From positions 1-64,000 of the forward strand of contig JAHXQP010000020.1 of NCBI GenBank assembly GCA_019391515.1: a DNA stretch of 64,000 nt. The letters are read 5' to 3'. Source of the stretch: Clostridiaceae bacterium (GTDB lineage Bacteria > Bacillota > Clostridia > Tissierellales > Sporanaerobacteraceae). Shown here in pieces: positions 45,393 through 54,416 of the stretch; positions within the stretch are counted from its first letter, which is position 1; the number at the start of each line of letters is the position of its first letter. A model generated the notes under the pieces. The model was not told where the DNA came from, ran no database searches, and saw only the letters and a list, made by a program, of their open reading frames with translations. The position numbers were made by a program, and so were the translations under genes.

Positions 45393-46427
45393 ATGATGTT
45401 TAAAAAGAATGTATTAGAATCAATTGTTTTAGACTATATGAAAGAAGAAAGTATTCCAGGTTTAGCATTGGGATTGGTAAAGGATAGAAAGATATTATAT
45501 ACTAATGGATTTGGAGTAAAAAATATTAATAAAGATGAAAAAATTACTGAAGAAACTATTTTTCATATGGCATCAATTTCCAAAACATTTGTTGCTACAG
45601 CAATTATGCAATTATATGAAAGAGGAAAACTAGATATTTATAAACCTGTTATAAATTATATACCATACTTCAAGCTTGTAGATAAACGCTATGGAGAGAT
45701 AACTATTCAACAAATGTTAAGCCATTTATCTGGTATGCCAGATGTGGAAGATTATGAATGGGACAACCCACAGTATGATGACAATGCACTAGAAAGATAT
45801 GTAAAAAGTCTTGATAATATAAAATTAATGTGGGAACCAGGAGAAAAATTTTCTTATAGCAATATAACATATGAAATTCTAGGAGATATTATATCAAAAG
45901 TTTCTGAAATGACTTTTGAAAATTATATGAAGGAAAATATACTAAACCCTTTGGAAATGAATAATAGTACTTATTTGAAACAAGATGTTCCAAAAGGTTC
46001 CCTTGTTAGTCCTCATATAAGAAATGAAAGTGGAGAAATAGAAGTAAGCAATATATTCCCTTATAATAGGATTCATGGACCTAGTTCTACACTTTATTCA
46101 AATGCACTTGAAATGTGTAATTATGTTATTGCATACATGGATAAAGGAAGATACAGTGGAAAAGAAATTTTTAAAGAAGAAACATATTTGAAAATGATAA
46201 GACCTTGTAAAGAAATTGGACGAGGAAATAAAAAGATAGGATTAGGGTGGTTTTTAGAAAATAATGGTGAAGACAAAGATATAAAAATCATGCATAGTGG
46301 TGAAGATATAGGTTTTAGAAGCAATCTTATTATACAACCAGAAGTAGAAAAGGCTATTATTGTTATGTCTAATTATAGATGTAGAGGAATATCCGCTTTT
46401 TCTAAGACAATTTTAGATATTATTTAA
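45393..46427 (+). CDS. serine hydrolase of the beta-lactamase/class C penicillin-binding fold
   Basis: 344 residues from ATG 45393 after GGAGG; an ATG at 45381 is just upstream of that site. The catalytic SxxK is S61-I-S-K64 in HMASISKTFVATA, the YxN motif is FSYSNITYE, and the third motif region is IMHSGEDIGFRS (an HSG in place of KTG). There is no signal peptide, so it is probably cytosolic. Such proteins act as esterases, D-peptidases or amidases; it need not be an antibiotic resistance enzyme. MTA/SAH nucleosidase follows 20 bases later. Confidence 0.85.
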   Translation: MMFKKNVLESIVLDYMKEESIPGLALGLVKDRKILYTNGFGVKNINKDEKITEETIFHMASISKTFVATAIMQLYERGKLDIYKPVINYIPYFKLVDKRYGEITIQQMLSHLSGMPDVEDYEWDNPQYDDNALERYVKSLDNIKLMWEPGEKFSYSNITYEILGDIISKVSEMTFENYMKENILNPLEMNNSTYLKQDVPKGSLVSPHIRNESGEIEVSNIFPYNRIHGPSSTLYSNALEMCNYVIAYMDKGRYSGKEIFKEETYLKMIRPCKEIGRGNKKIGLGWFLENNGEDKDIKIMHSGEDIGFRSNLIIQPEVEKAIIVMSNYRCRGISAFSKTILDII

Positions 46428-46447
46428 ATACAACTGGAGGTTTTTAT

Positions 46448-47134
46448 GTGGATATTATAGGAATAATTGGGGCCATGGAGTTGGAAATTAAATTACTAAA
46501 GGAGAAAATGGTTATAGAAAGGAAAGAAACTATAGCAGGTTTTAATTATTATATTGGCAAAATACAAGGAAAAGATGTAATTATAGCTTGTTGCGGTGAA
46601 GGAAAAGTAAATGCGGCATCCTGTACACAGATTTTAATAGATAAATTTAATGTAGGTTGTATTATAAATACAGGAATAGCTGGTAGTTTACATAGTAAAG
46701 TTAAAATATGTGATGTAGTTGTATCAAAAGATGTAACTTATCATGATGTAACTAAAAAGCAGATGAAAAATTTTTTCCCTTTTAAAGAATGCTTTGAAGG
46801 TGATAAAAAGTTAATTAAATTAGCAATAAAAGCATGTGAAAAATATAAACTCAATAATTGGAACTATCACATAGGTAGAATAGTTAGTGGAGAATGTTTT
46901 ATATCAGATAGTAAAATGAAAAAAAGTATAATGGAAGAATATTCACCATATTGTGTCGAGATGGAAGGGGCAGCTATTGGTCATGTAGCTTATATAAATA
47001 ATATACCATTTGTTGTTATAAGATGTATATCTGATAATGCAGATGATGAAGCGTATACAAATTATGATACTTTTGAAAAAAATTCAGCAGAACATTCAGC
47101 TAATATAGTATTTAACATGATGAAAATAAGGTGA
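46448..47134 (+). CDS. mtnN: 5'-methylthioadenosine/S-adenosylhomocysteine nucleosidase
   Basis: 228 residues from GTG 46448 after CTGGAGG. Family motifs: GIIGAMELEIKLL with the catalytic-acid region, ACCGEGKVNAA, INTGIAGSL, CVEMEGAAIGHVAY and the Asp motif RCISDNADDEA. It cleaves the adenine from MTA and SAH, products of SAM chemistry. Its place near a SAM methyltransferase fits recycling of SAH, but it is also a housekeeping enzyme. Confidence 0.93.
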   Translation: MDIIGIIGAMELEIKLLKEKMVIERKETIAGFNYYIGKIQGKDVIIACCGEGKVNAASCTQILIDKFNVGCIINTGIAGSLHSKVKICDVVVSKDVTYHDVTKKQMKNFFPFKECFEGDKKLIKLAIKACEKYKLNNWNYHIGRIVSGECFISDSKMKKSIMEEYSPYCVEMEGAAIGHVAYINNIPFVVIRCISDNADDEAYTNYDTFEKNSAEHSANIVFNMMKIR

Positions 47135-47266
47135 AATATATAAAAAATAAGCGAAACATCTAAATAGATATCTAATTAAAAAGATTATAAATAATTTTGA
47201 AATATAGAAGGAATTTCAAGAAAAGATATAGAAGTAAAGAAACATGTCTATTATAGAGTTATTATG

Positions 47267-48170
47267 TTACCATATGAAAAGGTTTGTCTTATAGACATTA
47301 TCAGCTGGCCAAATTGTTCTACGAAGATAAGGTGAACTATGTTTGGGAATTTTTATTTGAGTTCCAATAAAATCATAAGATTGTTTCACGGCTATAGCAA
47401 TATTGGCATAAGCGACTAATTGAGGGGCTGATTCAAAACGTGAAATATCATTAAGAACATTACCAATTTCTGTGATGGTAGTAATTACTTGATTAGTTTG
47501 ATGAATTAGTGTAGAATTTTTAATTTCAAAGTCCTTAAGTTGTTCTTCGATAAAGTCAGTTTGGCCAATAATTTGTTTAATTAAAATTAAAGGTATTCTT
47601 TGCAAAACTAACTCAAAAAGTATTTGTAGCATATTTTTTTATTTGAGAGGTTTTAGAGATACCAAAGTGAACTCTATTATCTTCAGATAGAAGTTTAGAG
47701 AAAATTTCTGTACATTCTGTATCTATAGATAACATATCTTCATTAGTAGGATATTTAGAAAGTAGATTCTTAGAAGTTACGCCAAAATTTTAGAATATTC
47801 AAGAAAAGCTTGATCTAAGAAAGGGATGTACTTATGTTTCTAATCAGATCACTCATAGACTAAAGCAAGGAGATAAGGAGATTATTAGTATAAAGTCATT
47901 CTTGGTTTGTCTGACATACATCTTTGTAAAGGCTTAGACTGAACAGAGTTAATGATATATACTGTAAATCTAATATCCAAAAGATAGGAATAAAAGCTAG
48001 TCCAATAATGACCAAGAGCTTCTATACTAATTATGACATGGAAGTATTAGATTCAAATTTTTCAAGCAAAACACTAATTTAACACAACCAGTTTGAGAAT
48101 TTGAAAAAGAAATACTTTCATCGAGAAGTTTAGCACTAGAATTAAAATATAAATTTTGTGTTTTTATTTA
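47267..48170 (-). pseudogene. decayed IS110-family transposase
   Basis: On the minus strand, 47267-47632 is open for 121 residues and reads EIGNVLNDISRFESAPQLVA, then SYDFIGTQI and SPYLRRTIW. This is the C-terminal Transposase_20 part of IS110-family enzymes (normally EIGDISRFxSAxQLVAYAG...SYLRR). Further toward 48170, pieces in other frames give IEALGHYWTSFYSYLLD and SNEDMLSIDTECTEIFSKLL, the expected N-terminal and middle parts. They are broken by stops and shifts; the usual IPGIG loop is missing. No intact ends were found. Dead element, ancient insertion. Confidence 0.85.
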
Positions 48171-48344
48171 GTAATTAAGTACTATCTAAGTACTATCTAG
48201 ATTATTCGCATATGGATGTAAAGAAGAAGTGTAACCATACTTAAGGAGTACTAGACGTCAAGGAGGTGATATATATAGGTGATTAAATTATGATAATATT
48301 AAGAGATAATACATAACACACGAAGTTTGTAAGGGAGAGATGAT

Positions 48345-49577
48345 ATGAGGATAGATATAAAAAGGATAGAAAATAGAATAAATGAAATTGGAAATATTGG
48401 TAAAGTTTCTTCAGGAGGAATAACTAGATTTCCTTATACTGATGAAGAGAAAAAGACAAAGGAATTAATAATAAATTGGGGTAATAAAATAGGGCTTAAT
48501 GTTTTTGAAGATTCGATAGGAAATGTTATTTTCCACAAAGATGGTTTAAAAAATAATGGAGAAGTTATTTTAATGGGATCCCACATTGATTCTGTACCTA
48601 ATGGAGGAAAGTATGATGGTGTTGCTGGAATAGTGTCCTATTTGGAAATTATGGAAATTTTTTATGAAAATAAAATAAAAACTAAATATCCTCTAGAGTT
48701 TATTATTTTTGTAAATGAGGAAGGTTGTAGATTTCCCATTGGATTAATGGGAAGCTCAGCATTAGCTGGAAGATTATCTAAAGAAGATCTTTATCAAAAT
48801 AAAGATAAGGAAGGGTTAATATTAGCTAAGGAAATGGAAAAGCATGGTTATGATCCTGATAAGATAATGGAAGTCAAATATCCATTAGAAAAAGTAAAGG
48901 CGTATTTTGAACTACATATAGAGCAAGGAGGGGTACTGGATACACGAGATATCCCTATTGGAATAGTAGATGGTATTACAGGATTAAGTGTACTGACTGT
49001 AAAAATTGAAGGGATTTCTGGTCATGCAGGTGCGTTTCCAATGGAAGGGAGAAGAGATCCCCTTATAAGTGCAACTAAAATTATTCAATTTGTACAAAAA
49101 ACAGCATTAGAATATGGAAATACTGCTAGAGGAACTGTAGGAGATGTAAGAGTTTTACCTGGTGGTTCAAACGTGATTCCTTCTACGGTAGAATTTACTA
49201 TAGATTATAGAGACTTAAATTTCGGAAATATGAAGAATGCAATTAGAAAAATAACAAGATATTCAAAAGAAATATCTTCTGAAAGCGGAGTTCAATGTAC
49301 TATAGATGTAAATCAACTGATAAAGCCAGTATTATCAAACGATGAATTAATAGAAGAGATCTCCAATTCTGCAGAAAAATTAGAAATACCTTATATGAAT
49401 CTACCGAGTGGGGCAGGACATGATGCTATGATTATAGGTCAATTTTGTCCTATGGCTATGATATTTATTAGAAGTGTAGGAGGGGTGAGTCATTGTCCTG
49501 AAGAGCATTCTACATCTAAAGATATTGGGCTTGGAACTAAGGTTTTAATGGATACTCTATTAAAAGTCGCTAAATAG
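48345..49577 (+). CDS. M20-family amidohydrolase (allantoate amidohydrolase / N-carbamoyl-L-amino acid hydrolase type)
   Basis: 410 residues from ATG 48345 after AGGGAGAG. The zinc-binding residues of the AllC/hydantoinase-type group are visible: GSHIDSVPNGGKYDG, FVNEEGCRFPIGLMGSSALA, YFELHIEQGGVLD, GISGHAGAFPMEGRRDP and the C-terminal HCPEEHST. Such enzymes remove carbamoyl or ureido groups from substituted amino acids and release ammonia. The exact substrate cannot be read. First of the hydrolase island, 98 bases before the D-aminoacylase-type gene. Confidence 0.88.
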   Translation: MRIDIKRIENRINEIGNIGKVSSGGITRFPYTDEEKKTKELIINWGNKIGLNVFEDSIGNVIFHKDGLKNNGEVILMGSHIDSVPNGGKYDGVAGIVSYLEIMEIFYENKIKTKYPLEFIIFVNEEGCRFPIGLMGSSALAGRLSKEDLYQNKDKEGLILAKEMEKHGYDPDKIMEVKYPLEKVKAYFELHIEQGGVLDTRDIPIGIVDGITGLSVLTVKIEGISGHAGAFPMEGRRDPLISATKIIQFVQKTALEYGNTARGTVGDVRVLPGGSNVIPSTVEFTIDYRDLNFGNMKNAIRKITRYSKEISSESGVQCTIDVNQLIKPVLSNDELIEEISNSAEKLEIPYMNLPSGAGHDAMIIGQFCPMAMIFIRSVGGVSHCPEEHSTSKDIGLGTKVLMDTLLKVAK

Positions 49578-49674
49578 GAAATGAACAATTCCTATAAAGT
49601 TTTGAAAAACACATGATATGTTTATAATTTTTAGAATGAAAATTTCAATTGAATATAAAAATGGAGGCGAAATT

Positions 49675-51045
49675 ATGTATGATATCTTGATAAAAGAGGG
49701 AATAATTGTGGATTTTGAAAAGAACCAAACACTTATAGGTGATATAGGAATAAATAGAAATAAGATAACCTTCGTAGGTCAATGTTCTAGTCCAGCTAAA
49801 AAAGTAATAGATGCTTCTGGAAAAGTAGTGTCCCCTGGTTTTATAGATATTCATATGCATGAAGAAAAGGTTAAAAAGGCTAAAAATATAGATCCTTATG
49901 ATATAGCAAATTATATGATTTTAATGGGGGTTACTACAGGCATAGCAGGAAATTGTGGAGATAATTATCAAGGTATAAGAGATTTTTTGAATTTTATTGA
50001 TAGAAATGGTTCGCCTATAAATTATATGACATTTGTAGGTCAGAATTATTTAAGAAACATAGTAGGCATAGAAGATAGATACAGAAGAGCAACCAGTCAT
50101 CAAATTGATAAAATGAAGCAATTAATTCTTGAAGGTATCTTTGATATTGGAGCTGTAGGAATATCTTTTGGATTAGAGTATTCTCCTGGAGTTACTTTTG
50201 AAGAGATAATAGAGTTGTGTGAGTCAGTAGGAAAAGAAGATATACTATTAGCTGCTCACTATAGAAAAGATGCTAATAAGGGTGTAGAGTCTATAAGAGA
50301 ATTAATAAATATTTCTAAAATAACAGGTAAACCAATGCAAATATCTCATATAGGAAGTTGTGTTGGATTTGGAAATATGAAAGAAGGATTAAATGAAATT
50401 GAAAAAGCAATAGCAAAAGGTGTAGATATTGCAGCAGATTGCTATCCTTACAATGCTTTTAGCACACGTATAGGTTCAGCGGTATTTGATGAAGGATGTT
50501 TTGAAAATTGGGGTGCAGAATATGAAGATATACTTTTAACAGAAGAACCTTATAAAGGGGTTAGATGTAGTGAGAAAATATTTCATAGAGTAAGAAGAGA
50601 ACAGCCAGATATGCTTGTAGTAGCTTTTGCTATGAATGAAGCAGAAATACTAGAAGCCATTAAAGCACCATTTGTTTATGTAGCCAGTGACGGATTATAT
50701 AATAAAGGACAAGGTCATCCAAGGGGAGCTGGAACTTTTCCAAAAGTAATAGGTAAATATGTAAGAGATGATAAAGAACTAGATTTTATAGATGCATTAA
50801 AGAAAATGACTAAGTTGCCTGCAAATAGGCTGGGATTAAAGAATAAAGGAGAAATAAAAGAAGGTATGGATGCTGATATAGTTATTTTCGATTTTAATAG
50901 CATTAGAGATTGTTCTACTTTTGAGAAGCCAACTTTACCGCCAAAAGGAATTGAATATGTTTTGGTAAATGGAAGTATAGCAGTAGAGAAAAATAAAATA
51001 GTTAATAAAAGGTTAGGAAAAGCTGTTAGAAGAAATAATTCTTAA
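49675..51045 (+). CDS. D-aminoacylase-type amidohydrolase (N-acyl-D-amino acid deacylase family)
   Basis: 456 residues from ATG 49675 after GGAGG; longer in-frame starts have no ribosome binding site. The amidohydrolase barrel shows VVSPGFIDIHMHEEKV, GVTTGIAGNCGDNY, LAAHYRKDANKG, MQISHIGS and the family sequence SDGLYNKGQGHPRGAGTFPK. Typical substrates are N-acyl-D-amino acids or related amides. Cys in AGNCGDN and the His/Asp set needed for one or two metals are present. It acts in the cytosol (no signal). Next gene is an IclR regulator. Confidence 0.85.
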   Translation: MYDILIKEGIIVDFEKNQTLIGDIGINRNKITFVGQCSSPAKKVIDASGKVVSPGFIDIHMHEEKVKKAKNIDPYDIANYMILMGVTTGIAGNCGDNYQGIRDFLNFIDRNGSPINYMTFVGQNYLRNIVGIEDRYRRATSHQIDKMKQLILEGIFDIGAVGISFGLEYSPGVTFEEIIELCESVGKEDILLAAHYRKDANKGVESIRELINISKITGKPMQISHIGSCVGFGNMKEGLNEIEKAIAKGVDIAADCYPYNAFSTRIGSAVFDEGCFENWGAEYEDILLTEEPYKGVRCSEKIFHRVRREQPDMLVVAFAMNEAEILEAIKAPFVYVASDGLYNKGQGHPRGAGTFPKVIGKYVRDDKELDFIDALKKMTKLPANRLGLKNKGEIKEGMDADIVIFDFNSIRDCSTFEKPTLPPKGIEYVLVNGSIAVEKNKIVNKRLGKAVRRNNS

Positions 51046-51159
51046 AATTTAAAATATTCGAAAAGGTGGGGAGGATATCTAAAAAAAATATTGAATATAT
51101 AGGTATGAATATAAAACGAACATATGTCAGTTAAGTGAACACAAAGGAAGGGATATAGA

Positions 51160-51912
51160 GTGGGAAAAAACACATCACTTAAAAAAGCTATAATGATTCT
51201 CAAAAGATTATCAAAAGAACCTTACGAAATGTCAGCGTTAGACCTTAGTAATGAATTAGGATTAAATAGAAGTACTATTCATAGGATACTTAATAGTTTA
51301 ATTGAAGAAGAATTAGTTTTTCAAAATTCTTTAAGTAGAAGATATTCTTTAGGACCAATAGCTTATAGTATTGGAATGGGTTATTTAAATAACAATAATA
51401 ATATTGATCAAATAAAGAATATATTAGAGGAACTAGCCAAAGATTCACAACAGTCTATAGGCTATGCTAAACTTGTAGGAGAAAAAATCATGAATGTTAT
51501 TGAAATAGAAGGCTATCAAGTAGTAAAAATAGGATATAAACCAGGAAATTTTTACCCCATAAATTGTGGAGTATATGGTAAGACTATAATGGCATTTTTC
51601 AAACCTTATAGTAGGTTGGAGGAAATCGTTTGCTCATATGATTTTAGTGAAAGAGGTCCAAATACTATTATGAATCCAGATGATCTTTTGAAAGAATATG
51701 AAGAAATTAGACAAAAGGGGTATGCAACTAGTGATGGGGAAGTAGGAAAAGGAATAATGGGAATTGGTGCTCCTGTAAGGGATTTAAGTGGTAAAGTTGT
51801 AGGGTGTTTAGGCGTAGCTTATATAAAGGAAGCTTTAAATGAAGATGAGACTAAAAAATTAAAACAACAAATAATAGAAAGTGCTAATAAAGTTAGCCAA
51901 CTAATATTGTAG
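51160..51912 (+). CDS. IclR-family transcriptional regulator (first paralogue)
   Basis: 250 residues from GTG 51160 after AAAGGAAGGG. The N-terminal winged helix has LSNELGLNRSTIHRILNSL, and the C-terminal effector domain carries YKPGNFYPINCGVYGKTIMA and GIMGIGAPVRDLSGKVVGCLG. It is close in sequence to the minus-strand regulator at 53328-54089. It lies between the amidohydrolase and an M20 gene and probably controls this island, possibly as an activator or repressor that senses an amino-acid derivative. Confidence 0.9.
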   Translation: MGKNTSLKKAIMILKRLSKEPYEMSALDLSNELGLNRSTIHRILNSLIEEELVFQNSLSRRYSLGPIAYSIGMGYLNNNNNIDQIKNILEELAKDSQQSIGYAKLVGEKIMNVIEIEGYQVVKIGYKPGNFYPINCGVYGKTIMAFFKPYSRLEEIVCSYDFSERGPNTIMNPDDLLKEYEEIRQKGYATSDGEVGKGIMGIGAPVRDLSGKVVGCLGVAYIKEALNEDETKKLKQQIIESANKVSQLIL

Positions 51913-51924
51913 GAGGGTAATATA

Positions 51925-53100
51925 TTGAAAGAATTAGTGATAAAAATAACAGAGACGCTAAAAGATGAATTTATTAGTTTAAGTGAATTTATATATAGGA
52001 ATCCAGAATTAGGATACGAAGAGTTCAAATCTAGTAAAGCTCACATAGATTTACTTAAGAAACATGGATTTAATGTAGAAGAAGAATATTTAGGAATAAA
52101 GACTGCTTTTAAGGCTGAATATATAGGAAAGAAGAATGGTCCTACAATTGCTTATTTTTCTGAATATGATGCACTTCCAGGGATAGGACATGGTTGTGGT
52201 CATAACATTCTAGGTGCAACAAGTACTGGTTCAGGAATAGTACTAAGTAAATTTGTTGATGAAATAGGTGGTAAAGTTGTAGTGTTTGGGACCCCTGCTG
52301 AAGAAACTAGTGGTGCTAAGGTGGAAATGGCTGAGAAGGGCGCTTTTAAGAATATTGATGTGGCAATGCTTGCTCATCCTGAATCAAAATATATTCAAAG
52401 TGGAAATGCCCTTGCACTGTATCCTATACAATTTACATTTAAGGGAAAAGCAGCACATGCAGCTACATTTCCAGAGAAAGGTATAAATGCTTTAGATGGA
52501 GCTATACTTACATTCAATGCTATTAATGCTTTAAGGGAACATATTTTACCTAGTACAAGAATTCATGGAATAATTAAAAAAGGGGGGGAAGCAGCAAATA
52601 TAGTTCCAGAATTAGCAGTCGCTCAATTTTATATAAGAGCTACTTATAAAAACTATTTACAAGAAGTACTAGAAAAAATTATAAATTGTGCAAAAGGTGC
52701 TAGCATTGCAACAGGAACAGAGTTAGAAATAAGTACTTTTGAAGCTGTATATGATAATTTAGTAACAAATAAAACCTTATCTAATGTATATAAGAAAAGC
52801 TTAATAAGTTTAGGAGTTGAAAATATAACTGAACCAGAACTATTTAATGGTTCATTAGACATGGGAAATGTAAGCCACTTTTGTCCAACTATTCATCCTT
52901 TTTTTAATATATGTAAAGGAGGACAAGATTTCACACTTCATACAAAAGAGTTTGCTAAAGCAACTTTAACAGACACTGCTTATGAAAATATGATAAAGGT
53001 TATATGTGCATTAGTGTTAACAGGTATAGATGTTATAAAAGATAAGCATTTATTAAAAGCTATTAAAAAGGAATTTGAAGAAAAAGGCAATATAATATAA
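51925..53100 (+). CDS. M20-family metallopeptidase (AbgB/aminoacylase-like amidohydrolase)
   Basis: 391 residues from TTG 51925 after AGGAGGG, 12 bases after the regulator gene. Metal ligands: SEYDALPGIGHGCGHN, FGTPAEETSGAK with two Glu, and a HPES block, then the dimerisation-domain motif KAAHAATFPEKGINALDG. This is the peptidase M20D group, including p-aminobenzoyl-glutamate hydrolase and N-acyl amino acid amidohydrolases. The substrate is likely an N-acyl or dipeptide. Ends before a 20-base-arm hairpin. Confidence 0.88.
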   Translation: MKELVIKITETLKDEFISLSEFIYRNPELGYEEFKSSKAHIDLLKKHGFNVEEEYLGIKTAFKAEYIGKKNGPTIAYFSEYDALPGIGHGCGHNILGATSTGSGIVLSKFVDEIGGKVVVFGTPAEETSGAKVEMAEKGAFKNIDVAMLAHPESKYIQSGNALALYPIQFTFKGKAAHAATFPEKGINALDGAILTFNAINALREHILPSTRIHGIIKKGGEAANIVPELAVAQFYIRATYKNYLQEVLEKIINCAKGASIATGTELEISTFEAVYDNLVTNKTLSNVYKKSLISLGVENITEPELFNGSLDMGNVSHFCPTIHPFFNICKGGQDFTLHTKEFAKATLTDTAYENMIKVICALVLTGIDVIKDKHLLKAIKKEFEEKGNII

Positions 53101-53120
53101 TATATTGTTTTATTGTAGAA

Positions 53121-53164
53121 AGGGACTGTTTCATAACTGATTCATCAGTTATGAAACAGTCCCT
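53121..53164. repeat. perfect 20-base inverted repeat (hairpin, IS-end-like)
   Basis: Left arm AGGGACTGTTTCATAACTGA (53121-53140), loop TTCA, right arm the exact complement (53145-53164). It may act as a rho-independent terminator for the M20 gene, though only TATTTTAT follows. The outer bases GGGACTGTTTCA look like ends of DDE-type IS elements, and a similar GGTGCTGTTTCAAAA lies at 57193-57207 by the transposase remnant. Confidence 0.6.
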
Positions 53165-53327
53165 ATTTTATGTTCAAGTTAACAACTGAATTACCTAAGT
53201 TTCCATAAATTCAAATATATTTTTCTTAGCCGAATTTTAGGTATAGCAAACAAAACTTAGATATTTCTAAAAGCGGTTGCCAATCCACAGCCACTTTATA
53301 TAAAATTAAAACCTATGCTGTTTGTTT

Positions 53328-54089
53328 TTATTCGGGTATATATTTCGATATTTCATCAGAATATTTAAATAAAATAGACTTAAGTTCTTCAATTTTATTT
53401 TTGTAGTCGCTTTGTTTGAAAAAGGAAATTGCAACGCAAGTTTTTACATTTCCATTAGAATTGAATATTGGTATACCAACACCAATGGCATAATTGAAGG
53501 TTTCTTCATCACTTATGACATATCCTTGTTCTCTTATTTTTTGATATTCTTCCAATATTTCTTTTGGATCTGTTAATGTATTTTTGCAAATTTTTTCAAA
53601 CTGCTGAGAATATAATAATTCCTTTACTTTTTTTTGATTGTAGTAAGCCATTAAACATTTTCCATAGCAACCTCTATTCATTGGATAGAATAGACCTGGT
53701 TTATAATTCATTTTTAAAGGTTGAAATTGCTCTATTTCATATAAAGATATTATTTTTTCTCTATCTCTTATAGCTAGACCTACTGATTCTTTACATTCTT
53801 GGGACATATCAGTCAATATTTCTAGCAATTTATGTTTGAAATTTAGATTATGAATATATACAGAACCCATTTTATAAGTACTAGGACCTATGCGATATTT
53901 TTTGGTATTATAATCTTTCATAACTAAGTCATAATGAAGAAGATCACCCAAAATTCTATGTACAGTAGTCCTGTTGATACCAGTTACATAAGATAAATTT
54001 GTTGAAGTATATTCATAAGGTTCTTCACTTAATTGATTTAATAAGGTAATAGCTTTTTTCACACTAGATAACTTATTAATGTCTGTCAT
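53328..54089 (-). CDS. IclR-family transcriptional regulator (second paralogue)
   Basis: 253 residues. Winged helix with LSYVTGINRTTVHRILGDLL and an effector domain with YKPGLFYPMNRGCYGKCLMA and FNYAIGVGIPIFNSNGNV. Start codon at 54089, after AAAGGAGA. It is divergent from the M20/YfcC operon and shares a 327-base control region containing two long inverted repeats, so it probably controls both promoters. Effector unknown; the conserved effector-pocket blocks are shared with the first paralogue. Confidence 0.9.
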   Translation of the reverse strand: MTDINKLSSVKKAITLLNQLSEEPYEYTSTNLSYVTGINRTTVHRILGDLLHYDLVMKDYNTKKYRIGPSTYKMGSVYIHNLNFKHKLLEILTDMSQECKESVGLAIRDREKIISLYEIEQFQPLKMNYKPGLFYPMNRGCYGKCLMAYYNQKKVKELLYSQQFEKICKNTLTDPKEILEEYQKIREQGYVISDEETFNYAIGVGIPIFNSNGNVKTCVAISFFKQSDYKNKIEELKSILFKYSDEISKYIPE

Positions 54090-54416
54090 AAAAATCTCCT
54101 TTCAGTACTTTCTTAATGAAAATATAATCTAATATGTATTTTTATTATACTATAAAATTATAAAAATACATATTAAGATATAAAAAATCTCCTATCATAT
54201 ACAAAATTAAGGTGTAAATATTTTATAGTATTTGCATCAAGATAGATAAGATAAGCAGTATGCAGAGAAATAAAGTAAGATATTAGGAAAAGACTAATAA
54301 AATTTATTTAATTTTTTCAAAATTCTTATAGATTTTTGTTAAATATTGTGCTATACTAACAGTACATTATATGAACCCATAGTTCATATAATGAACAAAA
54401 GAGGAGGCGAAATTTT
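54090..54416. promoter_or_regulatory. divergent control region between IclR regulator and M20/YfcC operon
   Basis: The 327-base gap holds two perfect inverted repeats. Repeat A, 54130-54175: arms of 16 bases TAATATGTATTTTTAT/ATAAAAATACATATTA, 14-base spacer, near the minus-strand start; a TATAAT for that gene lies inside (54149-54144). Repeat B, 54365-54393: arms of 12 bases CATTATATGAAC/GTTCATATAATG, 5-base spacer CCATA, 24 bases before the plus-strand start and just after a TATACT box at 54352-54357. IclR proteins bind imperfect palindromes near promoters, so one may be its operator (inference). Confidence 0.7.

Noticed and set aside
45393-46427. Beta-lactamase resistance gene
   Set aside because: The fold motifs SxxK and YxN are present, but the same fold covers many esterases and peptidases, there is no signal peptide and the third motif is HSG, so resistance cannot be claimed.
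47267-47632. 121-codon minus-strand frame as an intact small gene
   Set aside because: It is only the C-terminal part of a transposase and lacks a ribosome binding site; upstream parts are in other frames.
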